From Aestuariibaculum suncheonense (GTDB taxonomy: Bacteria > Bacteroidota > Bacteroidia > Flavobacteriales > Flavobacteriaceae), in assembly GCF_014596935.1 (NCBI RefSeq), contig NZ_JACVXC010000003.1, forward strand, positions 587,364 to 651,363: a DNA stretch of 64,000 bases. Direction: 5' to 3'. The position numbers and the translations under genes were made by a program. Positions 1-9,518 of this stretch are shown here, piece by piece (position 1 is the stretch's first letter; each line of letters begins with the position of its first letter). Under the pieces are notes generated by a model. It was not told where the DNA came from. It searched no databases and saw only the letters and a list, made by a program, of their open reading frames with translations.

Positions 1-458
1 ATTTAAAAGATAAAGCCTTAGCAAAGTTTAGAAATGAACACATTGGTTTTATCTTTCAGTTTCATCAACTACTTCCGGAATTTACGGCTTTAGAAAACGT
101 TTGTCTACCTGCCTTTATTAAAGGCACTAAAAAGGCAGATGCCGAAAAACGCGCCAAGGAATTACTGGACTTTTTAGGGTTATCGCATCGTTACGACCAT
201 AAACCCAATGAGCTTTCTGGCGGAGAGCAACAACGTGTCGCTGTAGCTCGCGCTTTAATTAACAATCCGGATCTAATTTTTGCCGATGAACCATCCGGTA
301 ATTTAGATAGTGAAACTGCTGAAAACCTACACAGCCTATTTTTTAAACTGCGTGATGAATTCGGACAAACCTTTGTTATTGTTACGCATAATGAAGAATT
401 GGCCAACTTAGCCGACCGAAAACTGGTCATGGTAGATGGTAATATTACAAATCAATAA
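1..458 (+). CDS. ABC transporter ATP-binding protein, LolD-like (5' end outside window)
   Basis: This is the C-terminal part of an ABC ATPase; the reading frame is open from the left edge (first whole codon at base 3) to TAA at 456-458. Visible motifs are a Q-loop region ([18 protein letters not shown]), the ABC signature [15 protein letters not shown], the Walker [13 protein letters not shown], and the H-loop IVTHNEE. The Q-loop followed by ALENV and the DEPSGNLDS Walker B are typical of the LolD/MacB/FtsE group, which drives lipoprotein release or tripartite export at the inner membrane. The Walker A lies off the window. LolD is the most likely identity, but the permease partner is not visible, so the exact substrate is an inference. 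Confidence 0.85.
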   Translation, partial: LKDKALAKFRNEHIGFIFQFHQLLPEFTALENVCLPAFIKGTKKADAEKRAKELLDFLGLSHRYDHKPNELSGGEQQRVAVARALINNPDLIFADEPSGNLDSETAENLHSLFFKLRDEFGQTFVIVTHNEELANLADRKLVMVDGNITNQ

Positions 459-482
459 ATTCCTAAAATTGCCGATATTAAA

Positions 483-519
483 AAAGAACGGCTTATTGAA
501 ATTCAATAAGCCGTTCTTT
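483..519. terminator. bidirectional intrinsic terminator
   Basis: An 18-bp perfect inverted repeat (483-500 and 502-519) with A-rich and T-rich flanks lies between the convergent ABC ATPase and lipoprotein genes, so it can end both transcripts. Confidence 0.85.
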
Positions 520-540
520 ATATGAATTAGTTTTAAACTC

Positions 541-1353
541 TTAAATTCCAAAAGGAAAGTTCTTACCTAAAATAGTTACCATTTTAGTATTATAATTTAA
601 TTTAATATCTTCAATACTTGCCACATCAATATCTAAAATACCTGCCTTGATACTTCTTGGTAATAACGCAAAATGTAGTGACTCTTCCACAGTTAGGCTA
701 TAATCAACACCTTTAGAACTTCTTCCATGTTGTATACCATCTAGCAAATATTCATCATCCCAAATATTTAAGGGCGTATCACTTCCTGCTACCCATGTTC
801 TGGTTGAATCTTCTGTATATTCAATAGTAGCTCCAGTTGAAGTTGTTATTTTTCCATCGGTAATCGTTACGCTATATTCTAAATCACCATCTGTATTTTC
901 TCCTAAATTTTCAACAACGTGAGTGCCTTCAACTTTATACTCCTCATGATAATAATTGGTAAATGTTGATGTATGCATACTTCCTTCCACGCCATACCAA
1001 TTAGAGGAAACGATGGTTACAATGCCTTTACGAGTAATACCATCTTTACACAATACACCCATTCCATAATCGATAGTAATTGTTTTTGGGAAGCTTGTAA
1101 AATCCATAGGATCTATAGTAATTACAGGACCATCGGCTTTAGTTGATGTTAATTTTGCTGAAGCTGACGCCGTACCCTCGGATGTTAAAACAGCATCTCC
1201 ACTATTGTTACCAATATCCTGAAACACCTTATTTACTGTTGAATATTCAGTTAAAGCTTCGATAGCAACCGTTGTATCCAGAGTATTTTTAACAGTCTCT
1301 CCGTCACAACTGGCTAATAAAATGGCAAAAATTGGGGCAATAATTTTTTTCAT
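541..1353 (-). CDS. hypothetical lipoprotein
   Basis: A 270-residue protein that I do not recognise. The N-terminus is a short lipoprotein signal with a lipobox ending in LLASC (lipidated Cys16). The rest is rich in Thr, Asp, Ser and aromatic residues with alternating hydrophobic positions, which suggests an all-beta, envelope-anchored protein. It has no visible catalytic motif. It stands alone, converging on the ABC ATPase across a shared terminator and diverging from the DUF2400 gene. Location in the envelope is well supported by the signal; function is unknown. Confidence 0.75.
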   Translation of the reverse strand: MKKIIAPIFAILLASCDGETVKNTLDTTVAIEALTEYSTVNKVFQDIGNNSGDAVLTSEGTASASAKLTSTKADGPVITIDPMDFTSFPKTITIDYGMGVLCKDGITRKGIVTIVSSNWYGVEGSMHTSTFTNYYHEEYKVEGTHVVENLGENTDGDLEYSVTITDGKITTSTGATIEYTEDSTRTWVAGSDTPLNIWDDEYLLDGIQHGRSSKGVDYSLTVEESLHFALLPRSIKAGILDIDVASIEDIKLNYNTKMVTILGKNFPFGI

Positions 1354-1531
1354 AATACATTATTTTTGATGAACTAATTAACGTCATAAAATTTAATTCT
1401 CACTTAAAAAACAATAAAAAATAACATTTCAAAGTTAATTTATGCATTTCATCGGCAATTTCAACAAACAAATACATTCCTGCTATTCGGGTTTTAACAT
1501 ATTTATAATAAGCTCTTCAGGTATTAATTGG

Positions 1532-1539
1532 TATTTTTG
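1532..1539 (+). promoter_or_regulatory. possible -7 box (TATTTTTG) for the DUF2400 gene
   Basis: The sequence fits the Bacteroidota -7 consensus TAnnTTTG. It sits inside the first codons of the longest possible reading frame (TTG at 1528), which argues that translation really begins downstream at the TTG at 1573. No clear -33 TTG is seen. Confidence 0.35.
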
Positions 1540-1572
1540 ATTTCGACAAAAACCAAAATCCATTTTTTCATA

Positions 1573-2337
1573 TTGAATTCATCTGAACTTAAAGAATTTC
1601 TTGACGCTAAAGTTGAACAATACAACAGCCCTAAGTTTATAGAAAGCGACCCTATACAAATTCCTCATCTGTTTGCTAAAAAAGAAGATATTGAAATTGC
1701 TGCCTTTTTAACCTCAACCATTGCCTGGGGAAATCGCAAAAGCATCATCACTAATGCGAATAAGTTAATGGATATGTTAGGTCATTCTCCCTACGATTTT
1801 GTTATGAATCATTCTAAAACCGACTTGGAACAACTGGAACATTTTGTACATCGTACGTTTAACGGCGATGATGCGATTCAGTTTATTAAGTGTTTAAAAC
1901 ATATTTATACTAAGCATCACGGACTGGAAGCCTTGTTTAGTAAACATGCTAAACCAGATTCGGTTCAACAATCCATTTCGGAATTTAAAAAAACTTTTTT
2001 TGAGATAGACCATTTACAGCGAACACAAAAGCATGTGAGCGACCCGTTAAAAAATTCGGCAGCCAAACGTATAAACATGTATCTCAGATGGATGGTAAGG
2101 CCGAACAATACCGGTGTAGATTTAGGAATATGGAAAGGTATCACTCCCGCTCAATTATCCTGTCCGTTAGATGTTCACTCTGGTAATGTTGCCCGGAAAT
2201 TAGGCTTATTAAACCGAAAACAAAACGATGGAAAAGCCCTTTTTGAACTCGATACAGCATTACGAAAATTAGATCCAACAGACCCTGTAAAATACGACTT
2301 TGCTTTATTTGGACTAGGTGTATTTGAAGGCTTTTAA
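1573..2337 (+). CDS. TIGR02757 family protein (DUF2400)
   Basis: The protein matches the conserved TIGR02757/DUF2400 family of Bacteroidota in length and in signature stretches: ESDPIQIPH near the N-terminus, AAFLTSTIAWGNRKSI, RMYLRWMVRP-like NMYLRWMVRPN, QLSCPLDVHSGNVARKLGL, and a C-terminal KYDFALFGLGVFEGF. The family is uncharacterised; its helical fold and the DVHSGN motif recall the HhH/DNA-glycosylase-like superfamily, but that is inference. I chose a TTG start at 1573, which gives the family's usual N-terminus (M-NSSELKEF), over the longer TTG at 1528, whose extra 15 residues overlap a probable promoter. Confidence 0.8.
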   Translation: MNSSELKEFLDAKVEQYNSPKFIESDPIQIPHLFAKKEDIEIAAFLTSTIAWGNRKSIITNANKLMDMLGHSPYDFVMNHSKTDLEQLEHFVHRTFNGDDAIQFIKCLKHIYTKHHGLEALFSKHAKPDSVQQSISEFKKTFFEIDHLQRTQKHVSDPLKNSAAKRINMYLRWMVRPNNTGVDLGIWKGITPAQLSCPLDVHSGNVARKLGLLNRKQNDGKALFELDTALRKLDPTDPVKYDFALFGLGVFEGF

Positions 2338-2369
2338 AAATTAATCAATCATAATAAAACTAATAATCT

Positions 2370-3866
2370 ATGACAAAACTCTTTACCCTGCTTCTTTCGG
2401 TTTCTGTAATTACTCTTTTTGCTCAAAACAGAAAAATCCCAACAGATACCACCGTCGTAACGACCGATACTGCTACTATTAATGGAAAAAGTTTTCAATA
2501 TACGGCTACCACAGGCACACAACCTGTTTGGAATACAAATGACGAGCCTATTGCGACCTTATTTTACACCTATTACGAACGTAATGATGTAAAAGACAGA
2601 GCCAACAGACCTTTGGTTATTTCTTTTAATGGCGGACCAGGGTCTGCTTCCGTTTGGATGCACATTGCTTACACTGGACCTAAAGTTTTGAATCTTGATG
2701 AAGAAGGCTATCCAATTCAACCTTATGGTATAAAAAATAATCCGCACTCTATTTTAGATGTTGCCGACATTGTTTATGTAAATCCGGTAAATACAGGCTA
2801 TTCAAGAATGATAAAGAACAAAGAAGGCAAACTACCTAACAGAGAGACCTTCTTCGGAATTAATGCCGACATTAAATATCTGGCAGAATGGATTAACACG
2901 TTTGTAACTCGAAAAAATCGCTGGGAATCGCCTAAGTACCTGATTGGTGAAAGCTATGGCGGTACTCGTGTTATGGGCTTAGCTAATGCATTACAAAACA
3001 GCCAGTGGATGTACTTAAATGGTGTGATTATGGTTTCACCTGCCGATTACAAACAATACAACACAGGTCAACCGGAATACTCGGCACTTAACGTTCCATA
3101 TTATGCGGCGACAGCTTGGTATCATGATAAATTACCTTCAGATTTACAGCAAAAAGATTTATTAGAAGTGTTACCTGAGGTTGAAGATTTTGCAATCAAC
3201 AAACTAATACCAGCTATTGCCAAAGGTGGATTTATTTCAGAAACTGAGAAAAACAGTATCGCAGAGCAATACGCTAAATATACAGGATTAAGCAAAACAG
3301 CTATTCTTCAGAATAACTTAGATGTACCTACAAATTTCTTTTGGAAAGACTTGTTACGTGATGAAAGCGGACATATTATCGGTCGTTTAGATTCCAGGTA
3401 CCTTGGTTTAGACAAAAAAGACATTGGCATTAGGCCTGACTACAGTCCAGAGTTAACCACGTGGAATCATGCCTTTACGCCTGCTATTAATTATTACATT
3501 AGAGAACATCTTAAATTTAAAACTGATGTTAAATACAATATGTTTGGCGATGTGCATCCTTGGGACAACACCAACGATAACACCAGAGATGGTTTAAGAC
3601 AAGCCATGGCGCAAAATCCGTATTTAAAAGTATTGGTGCAATCGGGGTATTATGATGGTGCAACAACCTATTTCGGAGCAAAATACACTATGTGGCAAAT
3701 TGATCCTAGTGGAAAAATGAAAGACCGTTTTTCTTTTAAAGGTTACCGAAGCGGCCATATGATGTACATTAGAAATGAAGACTTAAAAACGGCAAACGAC
3801 GATTTACGTGAGTTTATAAGTAACTCTCTGTCTAATGGAAAAGCTGCTAAATACGAAGTAGATTAA
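2370..3866 (+). CDS. secreted S10-family serine carboxypeptidase-like protein
   Basis: A 498-residue protein with an N-terminal signal peptide (about residues 1-19, ending near LFAQ) and the carboxypeptidase Y-type alpha/beta-hydrolase fold. Family hallmarks are the oxyanion-hole motif FNGGPGSASVW, the nucleophile motif GESYGG (Ser195), an Asp in SGYYDG (Asp429), and a His in RSGHMMY (His463), giving a complete Ser-Asp-His triad. It probably trims C-terminal residues from peptides in the periplasm or outside the cell. It follows the DUF2400 gene by about 30 bp and is followed by a strong terminator, so the two may share a transcript. Confidence 0.88.
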   Translation: MTKLFTLLLSVSVITLFAQNRKIPTDTTVVTTDTATINGKSFQYTATTGTQPVWNTNDEPIATLFYTYYERNDVKDRANRPLVISFNGGPGSASVWMHIAYTGPKVLNLDEEGYPIQPYGIKNNPHSILDVADIVYVNPVNTGYSRMIKNKEGKLPNRETFFGINADIKYLAEWINTFVTRKNRWESPKYLIGESYGGTRVMGLANALQNSQWMYLNGVIMVSPADYKQYNTGQPEYSALNVPYYAATAWYHDKLPSDLQQKDLLEVLPEVEDFAINKLIPAIAKGGFISETEKNSIAEQYAKYTGLSKTAILQNNLDVPTNFFWKDLLRDESGHIIGRLDSRYLGLDKKDIGIRPDYSPELTTWNHAFTPAINYYIREHLKFKTDVKYNMFGDVHPWDNTNDNTRDGLRQAMAQNPYLKVLVQSGYYDGATTYFGAKYTMWQIDPSGKMKDRFSFKGYRSGHMMYIRNEDLKTANDDLREFISNSLSNGKAAKYEVD

Positions 3867-3892
3867 TAAACATATATATTTACGAAATCATT

Positions 3893-3932
3893 AAAGCGAT
3901 TGATAAGCCCAAATTATCAATCGCTTTTTTAT
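3893..3932 (+). terminator. intrinsic terminator after the S10 peptidase
   Basis: A perfect 14-bp stem (3893-3906 with 3914-3927) with a 7-nt loop and a following T-tract closes the peptidase transcript. Confidence 0.85.
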
Positions 3933-3947
3933 TTAAAAAAACATCAA

Positions 3948-4024
<77 letters not shown>

Positions 4025-4052
4025 CAAAAAAATAAAAATCATTTTTAAATGT

Positions 4053-4097
4053 TGAAGATTAATTTACATTGGTAACACTGCATTAACCAAATCTTCA
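4053..4097 (+). promoter_or_regulatory. nested dyad symmetry upstream of the PhoX-like gene
   Basis: An outer 8-bp inverted repeat (TGAAGATT at 4053-4060 with AATCTTCA at 4090-4097) encloses a second imperfect dyad (TTGGTAA with TTAACCAA). A further pair, TACATTGG at 4065 and CCAATGTA at 4105, overlaps it. This may be an operator or a leader hairpin of the downstream gene. The rest of the 3867-4177 gap holds only the terminator and the AATC repeat. Confidence 0.35.
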
Positions 4098-4177
4098 TTT
4101 AAAGCCAATGTACAATTAACATGGTCAAACTATTATCGACATAATTTTACATTGTTAATTAATCAAACATAAAACCA

Positions 4178-5647
4178 ATGAAAAAATTAGTCCTTGCGTC
4201 GGTTGTAGCTACCTCACTTTTCAGTTGCAACAACGATTTAACAACTCAGGAAGAAGCTTTAACTACAGCCAATGCTTCAATGCCTCTAAAAGGAAACAAA
4301 GTCACATTACAGGCTCACTCAGTAACACCAAACTTTTTAAAGTTAAAACCAGGATTCAAAAACCTATCTGTTTATCCTATTTTATCTTCAGAAGATGTTT
4401 TAGTTGAGTCTCCTAATTTCGTTTACGGAAGTATGGCCGATGGCGCTGCTTTGATGAAAAACGAAGACGGAACATTTACACTTATCAATAATATAGAAGC
4501 CGATTATTCAATCGCAAGAATAACATTAGACGAAACCTTCAAACCAGTTCACGGAGAATATATCTTAAACGCTGCTGCTACGGCAAATACGGCACAATGT
4601 TCTGGATCTTTAATCACTCCTGAAGAGCATGGGTTTGGGCCATTATACCTTTCTGGAGGTGAATGGGGTGGTGCTTCTAAAGGTGTATTCGTTACAAATC
4701 CTTTTAAAGATGCCAGCGAAGCTTCAATGGCTAACTTATTACCTGCTTTAGGGCAATGGTCTACAGAAAATGCCGTTGCCATGCATAAAAATGCATTCCC
4801 TGGAAAAACGGTGGTTTTAATTGGCGATGATACCAGCGATAACAACATCCCTTCTGGTCAATTAGCGATGTATGTTGGCGAACATGCTGATTTAGAAAAT
4901 GGTAACCTTTACGGTTTAAAAGTACTTACCGAAGGTATTAACTACGAAATGGATATGAAAGAAGGTGTGTCTTACGATATTACTTTCGAAGAATACAGTG
5001 AAAGAACCCTTGATGAACTAGAAACAGAATCTAGAGCTAAAGGCATTATGGGCTTTTCACGAGTTGAAGATATTGACTGGAGAAAAGGTTCTGTGGAAAA
5101 TAATAGAGAGTTTTTCTTTGCTGTAACTGGAAGAAAAAAAGATGCTTTACTTAATAAGGGATCTTTTTACGGAAGAATCTATCATGTTATTTTAGATGAA
5201 AACAATCCGTTATCTGGAACTATTACTTGTGTATTAGATGGAGATATTTTAGACGGTAAAGCCAAAGAATTCCACAGCCCTGATAACTTAGTAGTTACTG
5301 AAAACTATGTGTATATCCAAGAGGATCCTAACGGATACCCTGATACTCCTGCAAAAAGTCACTTTGCGCAATTATACGAATACAACATTGTTTCTAAAAA
5401 CCTTAAAACAGTTTTAGAGTGTGATCAGGAATTGGCTGCTAGTGCAGGTTATGGGTCTACAAGCAATGATTGGGAAATCACCGGTATGATTGACATTTCT
5501 GAAACGGTTGGTGTAGACAGAACCTTTTTATTAATTACTCAAAACCACGGTTGGACAGATGCTAACTTTACAGATCCTTTAGCAAACCCAAATCCTGCTT
5601 CAAACGAAGGTAGTATGCTGTACGTAATTCAAGGCTTAAAGCGATAA
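4178..5647 (+). CDS. lipoprotein, PhoX-like/DUF839 family (putative phosphatase fold)
   Basis: A 489-residue lipoprotein (lipobox ending LFSC, Cys17). Its central and C-terminal parts resemble the DUF839/PhoX family of secreted, metal-dependent phosphatase-like beta-propellers: a Cys-containing segment followed by TPEEHG, a GGEWGG stretch where PhoX has its glutamate metal ligands, HSPDNLVV, and the VYIQEDPNGYPD motif near the C-terminus. Phosphatase activity is not assured, because the ligand pattern is divergent and I could not align it. The start codon of the di-heme peroxidase gene lies 6 bp after its stop, so the two genes almost certainly form one transcription unit exported to the envelope. 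Confidence 0.6.
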   Translation: MKKLVLASVVATSLFSCNNDLTTQEEALTTANASMPLKGNKVTLQAHSVTPNFLKLKPGFKNLSVYPILSSEDVLVESPNFVYGSMADGAALMKNEDGTFTLINNIEADYSIARITLDETFKPVHGEYILNAAATANTAQCSGSLITPEEHGFGPLYLSGGEWGGASKGVFVTNPFKDASEASMANLLPALGQWSTENAVAMHKNAFPGKTVVLIGDDTSDNNIPSGQLAMYVGEHADLENGNLYGLKVLTEGINYEMDMKEGVSYDITFEEYSERTLDELETESRAKGIMGFSRVEDIDWRKGSVENNREFFFAVTGRKKDALLNKGSFYGRIYHVILDENNPLSGTITCVLDGDILDGKAKEFHSPDNLVVTENYVYIQEDPNGYPDTPAKSHFAQLYEYNIVSKNLKTVLECDQELAASAGYGSTSNDWEITGMIDISETVGVDRTFLLITQNHGWTDANFTDPLANPNPASNEGSMLYVIQGLKR

Positions 5648-5653
5648 CATCCT

Positions 5654-7465
5654 ATGAAATTTATATTTAAAAAAGAGGCTTACGTTTTCATAGGCCTCTT
5701 TTCCCTGTTATTAACTTCCTGTTTACAAGAGCAAAAAACGGCTTACTTGAACAAGGAAGAACATAAAAACGAAATACTTCAAAAGACATTTTCAAATGAA
5801 TTATTACTAACAATAAACTATTTAGATAGTTTATCTAAATCAGAAAACGCAAAAGATTTAGAAAAACATTATTTACAAGCCAGATTACATTTTAAAAAGG
5901 CCGAACCTGTTTTGGCTTTTGTCGATTCTGAAAATTATAAATTTTTAAATCAGCCCAATATTTTAAAGATTGAAGAAGAAGATGCCACCGATATAAAAAT
6001 TAACAATCCCACCGGATTTCAGGTTTTAGAAGAAGAAATTTTTACCGATGCACCTGGCATTAAAACGATAACCGACCATGCTATAAAAACAAAAAGCAGA
6101 TTAGAGCTTATTGAAAAGAATCTGAATTTTAATTACATCAAGCCCTATCATGTATTGTGGATGATTAGAGACCAAATTATCAGAACCGCTTTAACCGGAA
6201 TTACAGGTTTCGATTCTCCGGTTTTAGAGCATTCACTTTCTGAAGGTCAAATCACCTATTCAGCTTTAAAAGCATATTTAGACATTTATAAAGATGAATT
6301 TAATGATCAGACCCTTTATAAAGCATGGGAACAGGCTATTGAAAAAGCCCTTAACGCACTGACCGGCGAGTTTAATAGCTTTAACCGTTACGCCTTCATT
6401 AAAAATAACACACATAACAATCTCAAACTTTGGAATAAAACCGTAAGCGACTGGAAGGTGAAATTTCCGTTTACTAAAGCTATAAATAACGACGCTACGT
6501 CTTTATTCTCAAAAAACACGTTTAACCTCAACCATTTTTCCGATTACAACGATAGCCTAACGGAGGTTAAAATAAACTTAGGTAAAAAGCTGTTTTTTGA
6601 AACCGAACTGTCAGCATCAAAAACGATAAGTTGCGCCACATGCCATATTCCTGAAAAAGGCTATTCCGATGGTTTAACCATTTCAAAAGGCGTGACCAGA
6701 AACAGCCCTACCCTGCTTTATGCCGGATTGCAAAAAGGTTTTTTCTACGACAATCGCTCTGGAAGTCTGGAAGGACAAATTGTTTCGGTTATCAATAATG
6801 AAAATGAGTTTCATAGCGATTTAGAAGCTTTTGAAAACACCATTAAACATAATACTTGGTATGTTGAAACTTTTAAAACAACCTTTAACGACTCTATAAA
6901 CCAAGAACATATCAGGCATGCTATTGCAAGCTTTATTCGTAGTCTGGCGCCGTTTAATTCTAAATTCGATAATAACATAAACGATTTAGATAACACGTTA
7001 ACGACCTCTGAAATTAACGGATTTAACTTATTTACCGGAAAAGCGAAATGTACAACTTGTCATTTTGCGCCCTTGTTTAACGGAACCGTACCTACAACAT
7101 TTAAGGAAACCGAAATGGAATTGATTGGTGTTCCTAAAACCAATGATTCTATTAACGTAGAAATAGATGATGATTTAGGACGATATGATTTGTTTCATAC
7201 ACCGGAACGTAAACACTTTTTTAAGACCACTACCGTAAGAAATGTCGCGAAAACGGCCCCATACATGCATAACGGTGTTTTTAACACTCTAGAGGAAGTC
7301 CTTGACTTTTACAACAAAGGCGGTGGTGCAGGATTGGGTATTGCATTGGAAAATCAGACCCTACCTCCCGATGCTTTAAATCTAACTTCTAGCGAAATTA
7401 AGGATATAATTGCCTTTTTAAATAGTCTTACTGACGAAAAGGAAAACACCCCATCATCCATCTAA
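5654..7465 (+). CDS. di-heme cytochrome c peroxidase family lipoprotein with N-terminal helical domain
   Basis: A 603-residue lipoprotein (LLLTSC, Cys23). The C-terminal ~320 residues are a MauG/CcpA-type peroxidase with two c-type heme-binding motifs, CATCH (327-331) and CTTCH (466-470), and the typical PYMHNG and YNKGG-like stretches near the end. The ~270-residue N-terminal part is helical and lacks heme motifs; it resembles the imelysin-like extension found in some Bacteroidota peroxidases. The enzyme would reduce hydrogen peroxide or carry out another heme-based oxidation in the periplasm. It is coupled to the PhoX-like gene upstream and ends at a terminator shared with the convergent M61 peptidase. 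Confidence 0.88.
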   Translation: MKFIFKKEAYVFIGLFSLLLTSCLQEQKTAYLNKEEHKNEILQKTFSNELLLTINYLDSLSKSENAKDLEKHYLQARLHFKKAEPVLAFVDSENYKFLNQPNILKIEEEDATDIKINNPTGFQVLEEEIFTDAPGIKTITDHAIKTKSRLELIEKNLNFNYIKPYHVLWMIRDQIIRTALTGITGFDSPVLEHSLSEGQITYSALKAYLDIYKDEFNDQTLYKAWEQAIEKALNALTGEFNSFNRYAFIKNNTHNNLKLWNKTVSDWKVKFPFTKAINNDATSLFSKNTFNLNHFSDYNDSLTEVKINLGKKLFFETELSASKTISCATCHIPEKGYSDGLTISKGVTRNSPTLLYAGLQKGFFYDNRSGSLEGQIVSVINNENEFHSDLEAFENTIKHNTWYVETFKTTFNDSINQEHIRHAIASFIRSLAPFNSKFDNNINDLDNTLTTSEINGFNLFTGKAKCTTCHFAPLFNGTVPTTFKETEMELIGVPKTNDSINVEIDDDLGRYDLFHTPERKHFFKTTTVRNVAKTAPYMHNGVFNTLEEVLDFYNKGGGAGLGIALENQTLPPDALNLTSSEIKDIIAFLNSLTDEKENTPSSI

Positions 7466-7471
7466 AAACAA

Positions 7472-7499
7472 AAAGCCTGATAAATTTTATCAGGCTTTT
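7472..7499. terminator. bidirectional terminator between the peroxidase and M61 peptidase genes
   Basis: The inverted repeat AAAGCCTGATAAA / TTTATCAGGCTTT with A/T flanks lies between convergent genes. Confidence 0.85.
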
Positions 7500-7518
7500 A
7501 TATTAATTTATTTTAAAA

Positions 7519-9411
7519 TTATCCTTTTAACCAGGCTTCACGAAGTTTCTTTTGTGCTTCAGTAGCATCTGGTTTTTCAATAATACCTTCACCAAAAGTA
7601 TACGATTGTGTTGTGGTTGTTTTAAGCTCAACATCCTCGCCATTTCTTTCTAAAGTCACATCAATGGCTTGTCCTGGATTCCAGCTAAACATTAATTGTA
7701 GTAATTGATTAGCATTTTGCATCGTCATTTCAGTTCCGCTAACGGCTTTTAATACATCTCCAGGTTGTACACCATTATCATTCCAGAAACTGTTATCTTT
7801 TACAGCCTCACTGAAAAATATTTTACCTGCTTGAGGGTCGGCAGCAAAAATTAAAGCACCACCATTAAATACATAGTTGGTTTCAATACGACCTTCTCCA
7901 ATTTCTAAACCTACTTTGTTAAAATAGTCGTTGTAATTAATTGGAGTATCTCCAATAACATGAGTGTCGAAAAATGCACGTAACGATGGATAAGTCATAG
8001 CGACAATCTCATCTATTAATTTATCATCTTCAAACGGTTTATCTTTCCCATATTTACTCGATAATTCTTTCATTAGTGATAAAATTCCACGCTGTCCGTT
8101 GCTTTCTTCTCGTAAAATAATATCGATACACATACCAATTAAAGCGCCTTTTTGGTACACGTTTAGGTACTGATCTTTATACGGGTCTTTTAGCACATTT
8201 TCACTCATAATGGTAAAACTCATAGCATCATCCATATTTTTAGCCCCTTGAATTTTCTGGATGATTTTATTATAAAAATCAGCTTCACTTACTAAATCTT
8301 GATTCACTTGAAATAAGGTTGCAAAATACTCAGTTACGCCTTCATACATCCATAAATGCTTTGAAAACGTTGGATTGTTATAATCGAAATAATGCACATC
8401 TTCAGAGTGTACACTTAACGGAGTTACAATATGGAAAAACTCGTGTGACACCACATCTACCATGCTTTCGGCTAACTCTTCGTCGCTTGATGCTTCCGGT
8501 AAAACCACTACAGTCGACGTGTGGTGTTCTAATGCCCCATAACCTTTTGGAGATTCGGGTAACCCTTCAGATAAATACAAGAAAATATCGTAACGAGGTG
8601 TAGAATTGATATCACCTAAAAACGCTTTTTGTGCCTTCATCATTTTATACATCGCATCTTTTAAAGATGCTGCCGAATGCACTTTGTTTGGCGAATATAC
8701 ACTCAATACTATTTTAATATCGCCTACCTGAAATTCTTCAACCGTTAAGTTCCCATAAAACATTGGGTTATCAGTAATATCAAAATAACGCGTTGCAAAA
8801 TAACTTGTTGTTACAAAACGTCCGTCTTCACTGGTTTTAGAAGCTACTTCTTGTAACGCTGAACTTCTTGTAAAGTTTGAAGGCGCCGTAACATCTAACT
8901 TATATTGGTTATTTTTTAATGAATCGAAATACCCGATGAAGCCGTGTAAATTCAACACATCGTTTGTTTGTTCTATATTGGTTCCTGCAGGTGAAAATGG
9001 TTGTTCTCCACCAATCCCTCCTACTTCTTCAATATCGAAAGTATCATTAACGAGATACGTAATCTTATCTAACTTTTTTGCATTGGTTATCGTCCAGGTA
9101 TTCACGTCTGCTTTTTCAACCGGCATTTCATTACCATCGTAATCGAACGCCTTAAAATCATCTACATATTTCCCAAAATCACTTACGGAATAAGTTCCCT
9201 GTACAACTCGAGGCAATCTATACGTTACCGTTTCATTAGTAAAACGTCCCGGATTAATGGTTACTGGCGCTTTATCGTTTACAATATGTGATAAATTTAT
9301 AAATGTTTCAATTGGAGTGTTTACTGCTAAATCGTTACTTGAATTTTTTGAAGTACCACAACTAGCCATCAAAATACCCGCAAATAGCGCGGCAATAGGT
9401 TTTGTATTCAT
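7519..9411 (-). CDS. M61 family metallopeptidase with PDZ domain, lipoprotein
   Basis: A 630-residue protein with a lipobox (LMASC, Cys18). An N-terminal beta-rich region leads into a gluzincin domain with the zinc motif HEFFH (His323-Glu324...His327) and a downstream glutamate in the MYEGVTEYFA stretch. A PDZ domain near residues 520-600 (PGDVLKAVSG) ends the protein. This is the architecture of M61 glycyl aminopeptidases. It likely acts at the periplasmic or surface side of the envelope. The gene is a single unit, convergent with the peroxidase gene and divergent from the glycosyltransferase at 9519. Confidence 0.9.
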   Translation of the reverse strand: MNTKPIAALFAGILMASCGTSKNSSNDLAVNTPIETFINLSHIVNDKAPVTINPGRFTNETVTYRLPRVVQGTYSVSDFGKYVDDFKAFDYDGNEMPVEKADVNTWTITNAKKLDKITYLVNDTFDIEEVGGIGGEQPFSPAGTNIEQTNDVLNLHGFIGYFDSLKNNQYKLDVTAPSNFTRSSALQEVASKTSEDGRFVTTSYFATRYFDITDNPMFYGNLTVEEFQVGDIKIVLSVYSPNKVHSAASLKDAMYKMMKAQKAFLGDINSTPRYDIFLYLSEGLPESPKGYGALEHHTSTVVVLPEASSDEELAESMVDVVSHEFFHIVTPLSVHSEDVHYFDYNNPTFSKHLWMYEGVTEYFATLFQVNQDLVSEADFYNKIIQKIQGAKNMDDAMSFTIMSENVLKDPYKDQYLNVYQKGALIGMCIDIILREESNGQRGILSLMKELSSKYGKDKPFEDDKLIDEIVAMTYPSLRAFFDTHVIGDTPINYNDYFNKVGLEIGEGRIETNYVFNGGALIFAADPQAGKIFFSEAVKDNSFWNDNGVQPGDVLKAVSGTEMTMQNANQLLQLMFSWNPGQAIDVTLERNGEDVELKTTTTQSYTFGEGIIEKPDATEAQKKLREAWLKG

Positions 9412-9518
9412 TAAGTTGATTTTTTTGATTTTTTAAACGTGACGTCCAAATTACTATTTCTGTTACACATTAAGCTCATAAGGTTTTGTTAAAATGATGT
9501 TTTACGTATATTCGCCGC

